Origin: Paenibacillaceae bacterium
Lineage (GTDB): Bacteria > Bacillota > Bacilli > Paenibacillales > NBRC-103111
DNA length: 64,000 bases
Direction: 5' to 3'
Assembly: GCA_029256185.1 (NCBI GenBank)
Contig: JAQSYI010000029.1
Location: 90,305 to 154,304 of the forward strand
A program made the translations under genes and the position numbers. The notes below the pieces were generated by a model. It made no database searches, was not told the DNA's origin, and saw nothing but the letters and a program-made list of their open reading frames with translations. This document shows, in pieces, positions 18,748 through 26,963 of the stretch; position 1 is the first letter of the stretch, and the number at the start of each line of letters is the position of its first letter.

Positions 18748-21072
18748 CTATTGGGCGCTTTCCCGGTAAACGCTGGGCGTTACCCCCTCGTATTTCTTGA
18801 ACAGGCGGACAAAGGTGCTGATATTATAAAATCCCACCATATCGCTGATATCCTTGATCAGGATATCCTCTTGCTGCAGTAAAATCTTGGCCTGCTCCAC
18901 CCGGTAGCGGTTGATGTATTCCGTCAGATTATCCCCTGCCTGCTCCTTGAAGTAACGGGACAAATAGGAGGGATGGACGTCAAAATGCCGGGAAATGATG
19001 TTGATGCTCAGGTTGTAATCCCGGTAATTCTCCGCGATGTAGGCCTGCACGCTTTCCTTCAGGCGGAATTTGTTTTTCTTCCTGCGCTCCTCCGCATGGC
19101 CGCATACCTTGCGCAGAAACAGGGTCATCCGCTCCCGCATGGCGGAGACCGTGCTGCCGTTCATCAATTCCCGGATCGCCTCCAGGTTCTCCTCGTACAA
19201 CTGGGAGCGCCCCAGATTGGCCTCCATGGCCGCCTTCATCATGGTGCTGCACATATCGAACATCAGGCAGCGGATCATCTCCACCGGGATATGCTCCTGC
19301 CCCAGATTGGAATCGATAATATCGTCCAGCGTCTGCTTGGCCCCAGGGAAATCACCGGCGTTGACATAATTGATCAGCTGCTGCTCCTTCTCCATGGGGT
19401 AGCCGTAGGACAGCTCCTGATATTTGATCCGGTCATACCAGATAATGGTCTGAACCCCCAGCAGCAGCCGGTATTCCATCGCCTCCAGGGCCTCCTGATA
19501 GGCGGCGGGCAATTCCGCGGCAGACCTGTGAAGCGTGCTGACGGAGACGGTAAACAGGATATGGAAGCGGTTTCCGATAAACCGCTGCGCTTCCTCGGCC
19601 AGGCTCCGCAGCGTCTCTATGGCCGCATCCTGCGCGGTGTGGGGCCGGAAGTTGATGATGCAGGCCAGCATGTCATCCACCTCGGTTATCCACCCCTGAT
19701 GCTCCTGTCCGGCCAGCTCCTCCACAATATTGGTGATGATGAGCTGGACAAACTCCCGGTTTTTCTCCTCATCCTGCTCATCCTGCCGGAAGAAGCCGCT
19801 GTAATCCTCCAGGTAGAACAGCATCACCGCCAGATCCTGCGTATGGAGCACGATCCCGTGCTGGGACAATACCTCCTCCAGCGGAAAGCCCTGCTCGATT
19901 CTGCCCTTGAGAATCCGCGCCAGCAGATGGGAGCGGATGGTCTTGCTCTGCTTTTCAATGGTCCGGTGCATCAGAGTGTTGCGGTCCAGCGCGCTGTCGA
20001 TAGCCTCCTCCAAATAATCGTATTCGTTGATTTGCGCCAGGCTTCCCGGCGGCTGCTTGCTTCGCTCGGCCACATTGCGGATCAGCCTCTGCAGGGGATG
20101 ATAGTTTTTTCTCGCCAACAGCACAGCCAGCAGGAAGCCGGCGATGGCGGCGGCGGCCAGAGCCAACAACGCCGTGTTGCGGACATATTCCGCCTTCTGG
20201 CTGTACAGGCTTGCCGGCAGTGCGTAGACATATTTCCAGTTGACCAGATCCGAATGGGTATAGGAGAGCACCACCTTTTCCCTGTCCCAGTGATCGGTTG
20301 CAGTCCCCGTCTCCCCCAGCCCGTCAAGCACGGCGAAGCTGCTTCCCGCTGCGCTGCGGGATTCCGAGGAAGCCATGATCTGGTTCCTTTCATCCAGTAT
20401 GTAGACATTGCCCTGATTGTAGGACTGGATATTGCGGATGGAGGCCAGCAGCCGCTCCTGATTCAGCTCGATCACCAGAGTCGCGGGATATTTGCCGCCC
20501 TGGACGGAGAGAGACTGGGCATACATAATGCCTTCCATGGTTCCCCCGCCGAATTCGCGCAGGCTGACAAATTCCCCCCGGTGCTCCTGCTTCAGATAGT
20601 TCCGCCAATTGTCCGGGGCAGAGCCGGAGGAACCTAGACGCTCGTCAAAGTACATATCCGATTCATAATAGGAATTGTCCGCCAGCACAAAATCGCCGTC
20701 ATGAAAATAAATGTAGAAATGGTCCAGATTCCGCCTGGCAATATTATAGGACTTGAAATCCGCCAGAAGCTCCACCATCTCCATCCTTTGGGCCCAGCCA
20801 AGCTCCTGCTGGCTGCGGATCAGCGAGGCCACCTTGGGATTGATGGAGATAATCTCCGCCAGCCGGTAGGTGTAGTCGATATAGCTGTCAATTTCCTGCT
20901 GGAGCTGGGACAACAGCGCCGAGTTGGCTCGGGAAATCTCCTCCTCAATGACCTGCCTGGTCTGCAGATAGGTCGGGACCATCATCATAATGGGAATCAG
21001 CAATACAATGGTGTACGATTGCAGCCAACGGCCCTGTACACCTTTCATTTTCCATACACCCACAGCCTTCAC
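18748..21072 (-). CDS. Membrane-bound AraC-family transcriptional regulator
   Basis: 774 residues with a GTG start 15 bp after the permease stop. A transmembrane helix at ~17-36, an extracellular sensor region (~37-295, Cache-like), a second helix at ~298-318, a cytoplasmic linker, and a C-terminal AraC-type double helix-turn-helix (~675-770) with VHPSYLSRYFKEQAGDNLTE and ISTFVRLFKKYEGVTPSVYR. This layout is standard for Paenibacillus regulators next to LplB/YtcP-type transporters. It probably senses a sugar or binding-protein signal outside the cell and activates this locus. The start could alternatively be the internal ATG nine codons on, but that has a poorer ribosome-binding site. Confidence 0.9.
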   Translation of the reverse strand: MKAVGVWKMKGVQGRWLQSYTIVLLIPIMMMVPTYLQTRQVIEEEISRANSALLSQLQQEIDSYIDYTYRLAEIISINPKVASLIRSQQELGWAQRMEMVELLADFKSYNIARRNLDHFYIYFHDGDFVLADNSYYESDMYFDERLGSSGSAPDNWRNYLKQEHRGEFVSLREFGGGTMEGIMYAQSLSVQGGKYPATLVIELNQERLLASIRNIQSYNQGNVYILDERNQIMASSESRSAAGSSFAVLDGLGETGTATDHWDREKVVLSYTHSDLVNWKYVYALPASLYSQKAEYVRNTALLALAAAAIAGFLLAVLLARKNYHPLQRLIRNVAERSKQPPGSLAQINEYDYLEEAIDSALDRNTLMHRTIEKQSKTIRSHLLARILKGRIEQGFPLEEVLSQHGIVLHTQDLAVMLFYLEDYSGFFRQDEQDEEKNREFVQLIITNIVEELAGQEHQGWITEVDDMLACIINFRPHTAQDAAIETLRSLAEEAQRFIGNRFHILFTVSVSTLHRSAAELPAAYQEALEAMEYRLLLGVQTIIWYDRIKYQELSYGYPMEKEQQLINYVNAGDFPGAKQTLDDIIDSNLGQEHIPVEMIRCLMFDMCSTMMKAAMEANLGRSQLYEENLEAIRELMNGSTVSAMRERMTLFLRKVCGHAEERRKKNKFRLKESVQAYIAENYRDYNLSINIISRHFDVHPSYLSRYFKEQAGDNLTEYINRYRVEQAKILLQQEDILIKDISDMVGFYNISTFVRLFKKYEGVTPSVYRESAQ

Positions 21073-21087
21073 ACTCCATCCCTGGCA

Positions 21088-21984
21088 TTACCCTTTGATG
21101 GACCCTATCATAACACCTTTAACGAAATATTTCTGCAAGAAAGGATAGACAGCCAGAATGGGCAGAGTGGCTACCACGATGGTAGCGTATTTGATGCTTT
21201 CCCCCACCGCCTCCTGGTCTGCGGCCGACGCGTCGCCGGACATGTACGCCGTGCTGTTCTGGATCAGAATCTCCCGCAGGATCAGCTGCAGCGGAAACAG
21301 GGCTCTGTCCCGAAGGTAGATCATCGCGCCAAACCAGGCGTTCCAGTGGCCTACTCCGTAGAACAGAATCATCACGGCCATAACCGGCAGCGACAGGGGA
21401 ACGACAATGCGGAACAGGATGGTGAAGTCGTTGGCCCCGTCCATCCATGCCGATTCAATGAGGCTGTCGGGGATCGAGCCGAAGGAGGTGCGCAGGATAA
21501 TCAGATTCCAGGTGGAGATCATGCCGGGAACAATAACCGCCAACAGGGTGTTGCCCAGATGCAGCCAATTGTTGACCAGCAGATAGACGGGAATCAGGCC
21601 TCCCGAGAAAAACATGGTGAAGACGATCAGCAGCATGAGGTATCTGGTCCAGGACACTCCCTTGCGGGACAATACATAGGCGCCAAGGCTGGTCATGAAC
21701 AGGTTCACCAGCGTCCCGCACACCACAATGATGATGGTGTTGACGTATCCGCCAATGATATTGGGATTTTTGAACACCATGACATAGGCGTTCCAGGTGA
21801 AGCCTTTGGGAAGCCACAGCGCGCCGCTATGGGACATCAGCAGCCGTGAGTCACTGAGGGAGGAGGTGATAACATATATAAAGGGATATAGAGTAATGAA
21901 CATCATCAATACCATAAACAGGGCATTGATCGCCTGAAACGCATGCTCACCCGGGCTTTTCCGGATTGCGCCGGCAGCACTCAT
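21088..21984 (-). CDS. Carbohydrate ABC transporter permease (YtcP/LplC type)
   Basis: Start at the ATG at 21984 (MSAAGAIRK) behind AAGGAGG; in-frame codons further upstream come from the 65-bp repeats. 298 residues, about six transmembrane helices. The EAA loop reads ESAWMDGANDF followed by VVPLSLP and contacts the ATPase. The C-terminus KYFVKGVMIGSIKG is the usual end of this family. It pairs with the permease at 22270-23175 and the binding lipoprotein at 23264-24886. No ATPase gene is present, as usual for these operons, which share an MsmX-type ATPase encoded elsewhere. Confidence 0.93.
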   Translation of the reverse strand: MSAAGAIRKSPGEHAFQAINALFMVLMMFITLYPFIYVITSSLSDSRLLMSHSGALWLPKGFTWNAYVMVFKNPNIIGGYVNTIIIVVCGTLVNLFMTSLGAYVLSRKGVSWTRYLMLLIVFTMFFSGGLIPVYLLVNNWLHLGNTLLAVIVPGMISTWNLIILRTSFGSIPDSLIESAWMDGANDFTILFRIVVPLSLPVMAVMILFYGVGHWNAWFGAMIYLRDRALFPLQLILREILIQNSTAYMSGDASAADQEAVGESIKYATIVVATLPILAVYPFLQKYFVKGVMIGSIKG

Positions 21985-22002
21985 CTGAGATTCCTCCTTA
22001 AG

Positions 22003-22262
22003 AGCTTTGAGTTGATTGCCATTGAAGATGGCATATTCCGAAAAGCTGGCTTCGTAAGCATATACTGAGCTTTGAGTTGATTGCCATTGAAAATGGCATA
22101 TTCCGAAAAGCTGGCTTCGTAAGCATATACTGAGCTTTGAGTTGATTGCCATTGAAGATGGCATATTCCGAAAAGCTGGCCTCGTAAGCATATGCTGAGC
22201 TTTGAGTTGATTGCCATTAAAAATGGCATATTCCGAAAAGCTGGCCTCGTAAGCATATGCTT
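22003..22262 (-). repeat. Four 65-bp tandem repeats before a Shine-Dalgarno (locus B)
   Basis: Units start at 22003, 22068, 22133 and 22198. On the minus strand each reads GCTTACGARGCCAGCTTTTC, then GGAATAT, an inner hairpin GCCATT-TTT-AATGGC (or GCCAT-CTTCA-ATGGC), AATCAACTC and AAAGCT. AGCTTT/AAAGCT form the outer stem. The first unit in transcription order begins 8 bp after the stop of the upstream permease. The last ends directly before CTTAAGGAGG, the Shine-Dalgarno of the next permease. So the array fills the whole gap between two genes of one operon. Confidence 0.95.
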
Positions 22263-22269
22263 AGCTTTT

Positions 22270-23175
22270 TTACCACAGGCTGTTTTCGCTGACTCTCTTG
22301 CTGAAGCGGTTGGCGGCAATCAGCAGAAGGAAATTGATCGCCGACTGAAACAGGCCGACTGCCGTGGTATAGCTGAATTCGTTGGACTCGCCCAGCCCTT
22401 TGCGGTACACGAAGGTGCTGATCACATCGGCGGTGACATAGGTATTGGGATTGTACAGCAGAATAATTTTATCGAAGCCAACATCCAGCATATGGCCTAT
22501 TTTCAAAATAAACAAAATCACAATGATCGGAGCAATGCCGGGCAGCGTAATATGAAGCGTCTGCTTCCACTTGGACGCCCCGTCGATCCGCGAAGCCTCA
22601 TACAGCTCCGGGTTGATCCCGGTAATGGCCGCCAAATAAATGATCGAGCCCCAGCCCACTCCCTGCCAGATATCCGACACGATATAGATGGAGCGGAAAT
22701 ATTGCGGATGGCCCAGCAGCGCCGTCCGTTCCATGCCGAACATCACCAGCAGATCGGTGATGAAGCCGTCCCGGGCCACAAATTGGGTAATCATGCCGCA
22801 GACTACGATCATGGAGATAAAATGAGGCAGATAGGTAATGGTCTGCACCAGGCGCTTGAACACTCTGCCGCCGATTTCATTAATCAGCAGAGCAAAGATG
22901 ATGGGAGCCGGAAAGGAAAACAGCAGCATATAAAAATTGAGCAGCAGCGTATTTTTAATCAGCCGTCCAAAATAATAGCTGTTAAAGAAGTTGATGAAAT
23001 GCTGGAATCCCACCCAGGGACTTCCCAGGAAACCCTCGGCAATCCGGTAATTTTTGAAGGCGATGATGGCGCCGTACATGGGCGCGTAATGAAAGATGGC
23101 GTAATACAATACAACCGGCAAAATCATCAGGTACAAATATTTATGCCTTCGGTAATCTCTCACCAGGCTTCTCAT
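22270..23175 (-). CDS. Carbohydrate ABC transporter permease (LplB type)
   Basis: 301 residues, ATG start behind TTAGGAGG. N-terminus RRHKYLYLMILPVVLYYAIFHY is a first membrane helix typical of LplB-like proteins; about six helices in all. The cytoplasmic EAA loop is EASRIDGASKWKQTLHITLPG. It forms the translocation channel with the second permease and takes an oligosaccharide delivered by the upstream lipoprotein. It lies between the binding protein and the four-copy repeat in the operon. Confidence 0.94.
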   Translation of the reverse strand: MRSLVRDYRRHKYLYLMILPVVLYYAIFHYAPMYGAIIAFKNYRIAEGFLGSPWVGFQHFINFFNSYYFGRLIKNTLLLNFYMLLFSFPAPIIFALLINEIGGRVFKRLVQTITYLPHFISMIVVCGMITQFVARDGFITDLLVMFGMERTALLGHPQYFRSIYIVSDIWQGVGWGSIIYLAAITGINPELYEASRIDGASKWKQTLHITLPGIAPIIVILFILKIGHMLDVGFDKIILLYNPNTYVTADVISTFVYRKGLGESNEFSYTTAVGLFQSAINFLLLIAANRFSKRVSENSLW

Positions 23176-23224
23176 GGAGTCCTCCTAACGGCTTTCCGTT
23201 GGGAAAGCCAGCTTTTCTGCAAGG

Positions 23225-23250
23225 AAGGGCGCCGGCTGGAGGACGCCCTT
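23225..23250 (-). other. Intra-operon stem-loop after the binding-protein gene
   Basis: AAGGGCG (23225-23231) pairs with CGCCCTT (23244-23250) in the gap between binding protein and permease. There is no T-run on the minus strand, so it is more likely an mRNA-stabilising hairpin, which would favour extra binding protein, than a terminator. Confidence 0.5.
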
Positions 23251-23263
23251 TCCCCTCTGTTTT

Positions 23264-24886
23264 TTATCGCTTGTTGTAACGCTCCAGCGCTGCCTGCTTG
23301 ATTTCAATCACCCGCTCGATCTTCATGCTCTTCAGCTGGTTGAGGTACTTGTCGAAGTTGTCCAGAGACTCGCCGCCCATTACGAACTTCAGGAACATCT
23401 CCTTGCGGTACGTATTGACCTCCGCCATAATGGACGAGACCTCCTGGCCCTCCTCCGGCGTTTCCGTAATGCGGCCCAGACGGATATTCTCCAGGTTTTT
23501 GGAGTATTTATTGTAGATGACCACAGCATCCTTCTGCTGCTGATAGGTGTAATACTGTTCCGTATACCGGTCATCCCCGACAAAACCCGGGGAAGGAGCG
23601 GCAACCCGCAGATACTTGGCCATGGCGTCCCCGATGGACAGCTTGTCGGGGTTGTTCACGATCAGGTCAGTATATTTGGGGTAGTTGTTTTCCAGCTTGT
23701 AGGTTTGGCCATCCACACCGAAGGATTTCAGCAGATTGCCTTCTTCGGAGTAGAGATAATCCAGCCATTTGGCTGTTTCCACCACATGCTTGTTCGCCGG
23801 GGTAATAGCCGCGCTGCCTGTGCCCCGATAGGCGCTGGCTGAAGGGATAAACCGGGGTTCGTCCCCCTTCTTCAGCACCGGGTGCTGAGTCGCTGCCAGA
23901 TCATAGGCCGGATTGGATGTCTTCATGGCATCCAGGTAGGTTCCCATGGCCGAGCCGATATAACCGGAGAATGCGCCTGCAGCGCCGTTGGTAGCCTTCG
24001 CTGTTTTGGCCTTGGCGTCCTGGGTGGCAAAATCCGGATCAAGCAGCCCTTCCTTATACCAGGAGTGCAGCAAAGCCAGATAGTCCTTGAAGGCCGGCTC
24101 GTAGGGTCCAAACTTGACCTTGCCGTTTTCCTGATAAAAATTTACGCCCACGCCATAGGCGCCGTTAAACCGGTCAACATCAAAATCGGTCAGAGCAAAG
24201 GAAAGGGGAGCTTTGGCGCCCTTCTTTTCCTTAAACTGCCGGAGCACGTTGGTCCACTCGTCGATGGTCTCGGGAACCGCCAGCCCCAGTTCGTCCAGCC
24301 AGTCCTTGCGGAGCATCAGCCCGCTGGTCACATCCGTATTGCCTGCTCCAATAGCGGGAAAAACGTACATCTTGCCGTTATCGGTGGTGACTTCCCGCTT
24401 GATCACCGGATTGGCCTCGAGATATTTCTTCAGATTGGGCGCATGCTTGTCAATCACATCGTTCAGCTCAATAATGATCTTGTCGCTAATGGCCTTTTCC
24501 GGCCCACCGGAATAGGCGGTGAAGTCGTATTCAATCACATCGGGCAGATTGCCAGAGGCGATGAGCAGATTGAACTGCTCCTTGGCCGTGCCCACGGCGG
24601 GATGCTGGAATTTCACCTTCACTCCCGTCCGCTTCTCCAATTCCTGATAAAACAAGGATTCATTATAGTCCTTCAGCGAGCGGGCCGCATTGGCCTGCAG
24701 CTCCACCCAATAGGACAGATTGACCGGCTGCGCCGGAGCGGCTGATGCCGGAGCGTTGCTGGCCCCCGGCGAAGCGGAGGAGGTGGACTCCTCCTTGCCG
24801 GAGCCGCAGCCTGCGACCAGGCCGGCCGATAATGCGGCTACTGCAGCTCCTTTGGCCCAAGCCGTAATTTTGCTGTTCGATTTCAA
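23264..24886 (-). CDS. Extracellular solute-binding lipoprotein of the sugar ABC transporter
   Basis: TTG at 24886 is chosen: GGGAGG lies eight bases upstream and it gives the signal MKSNSKITAWAKG. 540 residues. Lipobox LVAGC follows a hydrophobic stretch, then a Ser/Ala/Pro linker typical of lipoproteins. The mature part is a family-1 type solute-binding protein (LipO/YtcQ-like), with GNLPDVIEYD and LMLRKDWLDELGLAVPETIDEW as recognisable blocks. It captures an oligosaccharide outside the membrane and passes it to the two permeases. First gene of the operon. Confidence 0.93.
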   Translation of the reverse strand: MKSNSKITAWAKGAAVAALSAGLVAGCGSGKEESTSSASPGASNAPASAAPAQPVNLSYWVELQANAARSLKDYNESLFYQELEKRTGVKVKFQHPAVGTAKEQFNLLIASGNLPDVIEYDFTAYSGGPEKAISDKIIIELNDVIDKHAPNLKKYLEANPVIKREVTTDNGKMYVFPAIGAGNTDVTSGLMLRKDWLDELGLAVPETIDEWTNVLRQFKEKKGAKAPLSFALTDFDVDRFNGAYGVGVNFYQENGKVKFGPYEPAFKDYLALLHSWYKEGLLDPDFATQDAKAKTAKATNGAAGAFSGYIGSAMGTYLDAMKTSNPAYDLAATQHPVLKKGDEPRFIPSASAYRGTGSAAITPANKHVVETAKWLDYLYSEEGNLLKSFGVDGQTYKLENNYPKYTDLIVNNPDKLSIGDAMAKYLRVAAPSPGFVGDDRYTEQYYTYQQQKDAVVIYNKYSKNLENIRLGRITETPEEGQEVSSIMAEVNTYRKEMFLKFVMGGESLDNFDKYLNQLKSMKIERVIEIKQAALERYNKR

Positions 24887-25007
24887 TGTTTTGACCTCCC
24901 TGTTTGGTTTTCCAAGCCTTGTATTCGCCTTCAGTATACCGACCGTCAAAGCGGGATGACAACCTGTATCTCTTGACCAGACTGCGCAACCCATAACTTT
25001 GTTAACA

Positions 25008-25056
25008 GATGCGCAGCCACAGCAAGGGATGCGCAGTCACAGCAAGGGATGCGCAG
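25008..25056. repeat. 20-bp direct repeat, about 2.5 copies
   Basis: GATGCGCAGYCACAGCAAGG occurs twice in tandem, followed by GATGCGCAGCA. It lies ~120 bp upstream of the binding-protein start and could bind a regulator of the operon. Confidence 0.75.
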
Positions 25057-25230
25057 CAAATACAGACAGCCGAATGGTTCAGCATCCAGTTTTATAGTTA
25101 AATTGTTGAAAATATAATAATTATTTCCACGGATAATATGAGAGATCAAAATTTAGCTGCAATCGAGAAATAAAGACCGTTGAAGCAGGCTCAGATGAAG
25201 AGGATAAAGAGGAGGAACAGGGCCAGGATA

Positions 25231-25428
25231 GAAATAAGGTCCCGGTTTTTCCCTTATTTCTCAGACAGGAGGCCATTTTCGGGAAATAAGGTACTCCTTT
25301 TTCCCTTATTCCCCTCAAAGCCGCCAAAAATGGGCTCCAAAAATGACAATAAGGGAAAATGCGTTCCCTTATTACCGGGAATCGGTCGGCGAGAAGGACA
25401 ATAGAGGAAAAACACTTCCCTTATTTCC
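25231..25428. repeat. Array of four ~32-bp palindromic units
   Basis: Units at 25231-25260, 25282-25313, 25345-25376 and 25397-25428. Each has a left arm like AATAAGG and a right arm like CCTTATT around ~10 variable bases rich in A or T. Spacers are ~20-31 bp and unrelated. Same style as the array at 8132-8326 but a different sequence. Confidence 0.85.
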
Positions 25429-25559
25429 TTCAAAGCCTCCTCCAAGGCCGCCTCTATACCAAAACTTAAAAGCCATGCCACCGATTGCGATAATACTGCC
25501 TTCTGATCTTTTGAAAAAGATCTCCCCTTCCTCCGTGCCATACTTTCCGGCAACAAAAA

Positions 25560-25573
25560 GAGCCCGAAGGCTC
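25560..25573 (-). terminator. Terminator of gerM
   Basis: On the minus strand GAGCC-TTCG-GGCTC is followed by TTTTT. It lies ~75 bp after the gerM stop. Confidence 0.72.
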
Positions 25574-25648
25574 CTTTTGTCCGCTTGTATGTGTCGGTTG
25601 TTTGATTGCTTCGTGTGCCGGATTGCTCCGTGCCGCCTGTTCGTTCGT

Positions 25649-26692
25649 TTACATCGCAGTCGGGTTAATATGTACCGGCGCCGCTACAGGTTTGGCATAG
25701 CTGGTTTTGTCGGACCCGGCCACCTTGGCCTGACCGTTCACCAGCAGCTGTACCTTGGAGGCTCCCGTCGTTTCGGTCAGCGTCAGGATGAGGGCCTGGG
25801 CCGCCGAGGCGGGAACCAGCTTGTCGGCTCCCAGCAGCTTATCGTTGAAGTTGGCGGTGACAACGCTGTTGTCCTCTGACAGCTGCACCTGAATCAGCTC
25901 AAGGTCGGAAGCGATTGAGGCGGCAAGCCCCTTGCTGTCATCCGGGCCTTTGATCAATTGCTGCACCGCTGCCTTAGCCAGATCATCCGTCCGCTGCACC
26001 ATCCGGGTAACAGGTACGTAGTAGCTGTACTGGTCTTGCGTCTGATTCTGGAAGTACAGAGTGACCGGAACCGCCTGCCCCAGATTCAGTCCGCTTGCGA
26101 ACTCCAGATTAATTCCCATCGCCCTGCTTATTTCTTTATCAAGAGGAGTCTTGCCCAGTGCCATCTCCTTCAGATCCTTGCCCTCTACCCGGATGGACAC
26201 CTTGTCAACATTGTCAAGCTCGGTCAAGGTCCAGACAACGGCTTCGACCAGCTTGCGCTCATCCTGGGCATTGTAATTGTTGAATTCCTTGGAGAAATCT
26301 ACAATCGCAAGCTTGTTGTCCGCCTTGATGTCGATGCCTTTGATCACAGTCCCCTGAGGCAAAAGCGCCTGGAATCCGGCGGGAATGACCGTTGAACCGG
26401 GACCGCCGTCCACCATATATTCAAGCGATTTGCGGGCTACCTCAACCGTTTTGGGCACATACACGGATACAGGAGCCACCAGCCCTTTGGGGTCCTTGAA
26501 ATAAAGGGTGACTTGTCTGCCAGTCTCGGCATTTGCAGACACACCGGCATTCACCATCATTGCATCCGCCCCGGCGGGTGGGGGATCGATGGACGCTGCC
26601 CCTTCCTTCTTGTCAAACAGAGAGCAGCCTGTGGAGAGCATGGCGGCTACGGTAACAATCGCAGCTAACCGGAGTCCGTGTTTTCGTTTCAT
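25649..26692 (-). CDS. gerM: GerM-domain lipoprotein (spore germination/sporulation)
   Basis: 347 residues, ATG start behind AAGGAGG. Lipobox LSTGC with Cys23. Two GerMN domains (~55-185 and ~200-335), each with a VPVTLYF/QVTLYF start and a VKALVEAVVWTL-type or AQALILTLTE helix late in the domain. B. subtilis GerM is a lipoprotein that helps assemble the sporulation channel and affects germination. In B. subtilis it is next to rph; here the two are ~19 kb apart on the same strand. A two-copy repeat of the 63-65-bp family lies directly before its ribosome-binding site. Confidence 0.92.
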   Translation of the reverse strand: MKRKHGLRLAAIVTVAAMLSTGCSLFDKKEGAASIDPPPAGADAMMVNAGVSANAETGRQVTLYFKDPKGLVAPVSVYVPKTVEVARKSLEYMVDGGPGSTVIPAGFQALLPQGTVIKGIDIKADNKLAIVDFSKEFNNYNAQDERKLVEAVVWTLTELDNVDKVSIRVEGKDLKEMALGKTPLDKEISRAMGINLEFASGLNLGQAVPVTLYFQNQTQDQYSYYVPVTRMVQRTDDLAKAAVQQLIKGPDDSKGLAASIASDLELIQVQLSEDNSVVTANFNDKLLGADKLVPASAAQALILTLTETTGASKVQLLVNGQAKVAGSDKTSYAKPVAAPVHINPTAM

Positions 26693-26708
26693 GCATAATC
26701 CTCCTTAG

Positions 26709-26836
26709 AGTTTTTCGCTTACAGCGAAGCGCAGCAGCGTGAAGAAAAACTGGCTTCGGAAGCATTGACTTGAGTTTTTCGCTTACAGCGAAGCGCAGCA
26801 GTATGAAGAAAAACTGGCTTCGGAAGCTTCAACTGA
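26709..26836 (-). repeat. Two 64-bp tandem repeats before the gerM Shine-Dalgarno (locus C)
   Basis: Units start at 26709 and 26773. On the minus strand each reads GCTTCCGAAGCCAGTTTTTC, a TTCAYRCTGCTG linker, inner hairpin CGCTT-CGCTGT-AAGCG, then GAAAAACT. AGTTTTTC and GAAAAACT form an 8-bp outer stem. The last unit runs straight into CTAAGGAGG of gerM. The first ~20 bases resemble those of loci A and B; the inner hairpin is different. A truncated third unit may start at ~26836. Confidence 0.88.
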
Positions 26837-26895
26837 GTTTTCACCAGTTGTGGACTTGTTCAACTTGTACTATATGTATACGAGCCGCGCGGCAT

Positions 26896-26923
26896 TTTAT
26901 AACCGGATTTTGTCCACATACAA
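26896..26923 (-). promoter_or_regulatory. Candidate gerM promoter
   Basis: On the minus strand TTGTAT (26918-26923) and TATAAA (26896-26901) are 16 bp apart. It lies between the HAD terminator and the two-copy repeat, so the gerM transcript would carry both repeats in its 5' leader. Confidence 0.42.
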
Positions 26924-26928
26924 AAGAA

Positions 26929-26956
26929 ATGCTTGCCCCCACAAGAGGACAAGCAT
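26929..26956 (-). terminator. Terminator after the HAD-like gene
   Basis: ATGCTTG (26929-26935) pairs with CAAGCAT (26950-26956); on the minus strand TTCTTTTG follows. It ends ~8 bp after the HAD stop. Confidence 0.65.
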
Positions 26957-26963
26957 CATCATG

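Larger units (their letters stand above)
24887..25648. other. 760-bp non-coding region upstream of the polysaccharide operon
   Basis: Contains a 20-bp repeat (25008-25056), an AT-rich stretch at 25080-25145 that is the best place for the operon promoter (minus-strand TATAAA near 25098), a four-copy palindrome array (25231-25428) and the gerM terminator. Open frames here encode only the repeats and are not credible genes. Confidence 0.55.

Noticed and set aside
21984..22319. Peptides such as MLTRPAFRNM and MAINSKL repeated in tandem
   Set aside because: They are translations of the 65-bp repeat in different frames; the position directly before a Shine-Dalgarno and the 65-bp period (not a multiple of three) argue against coding.
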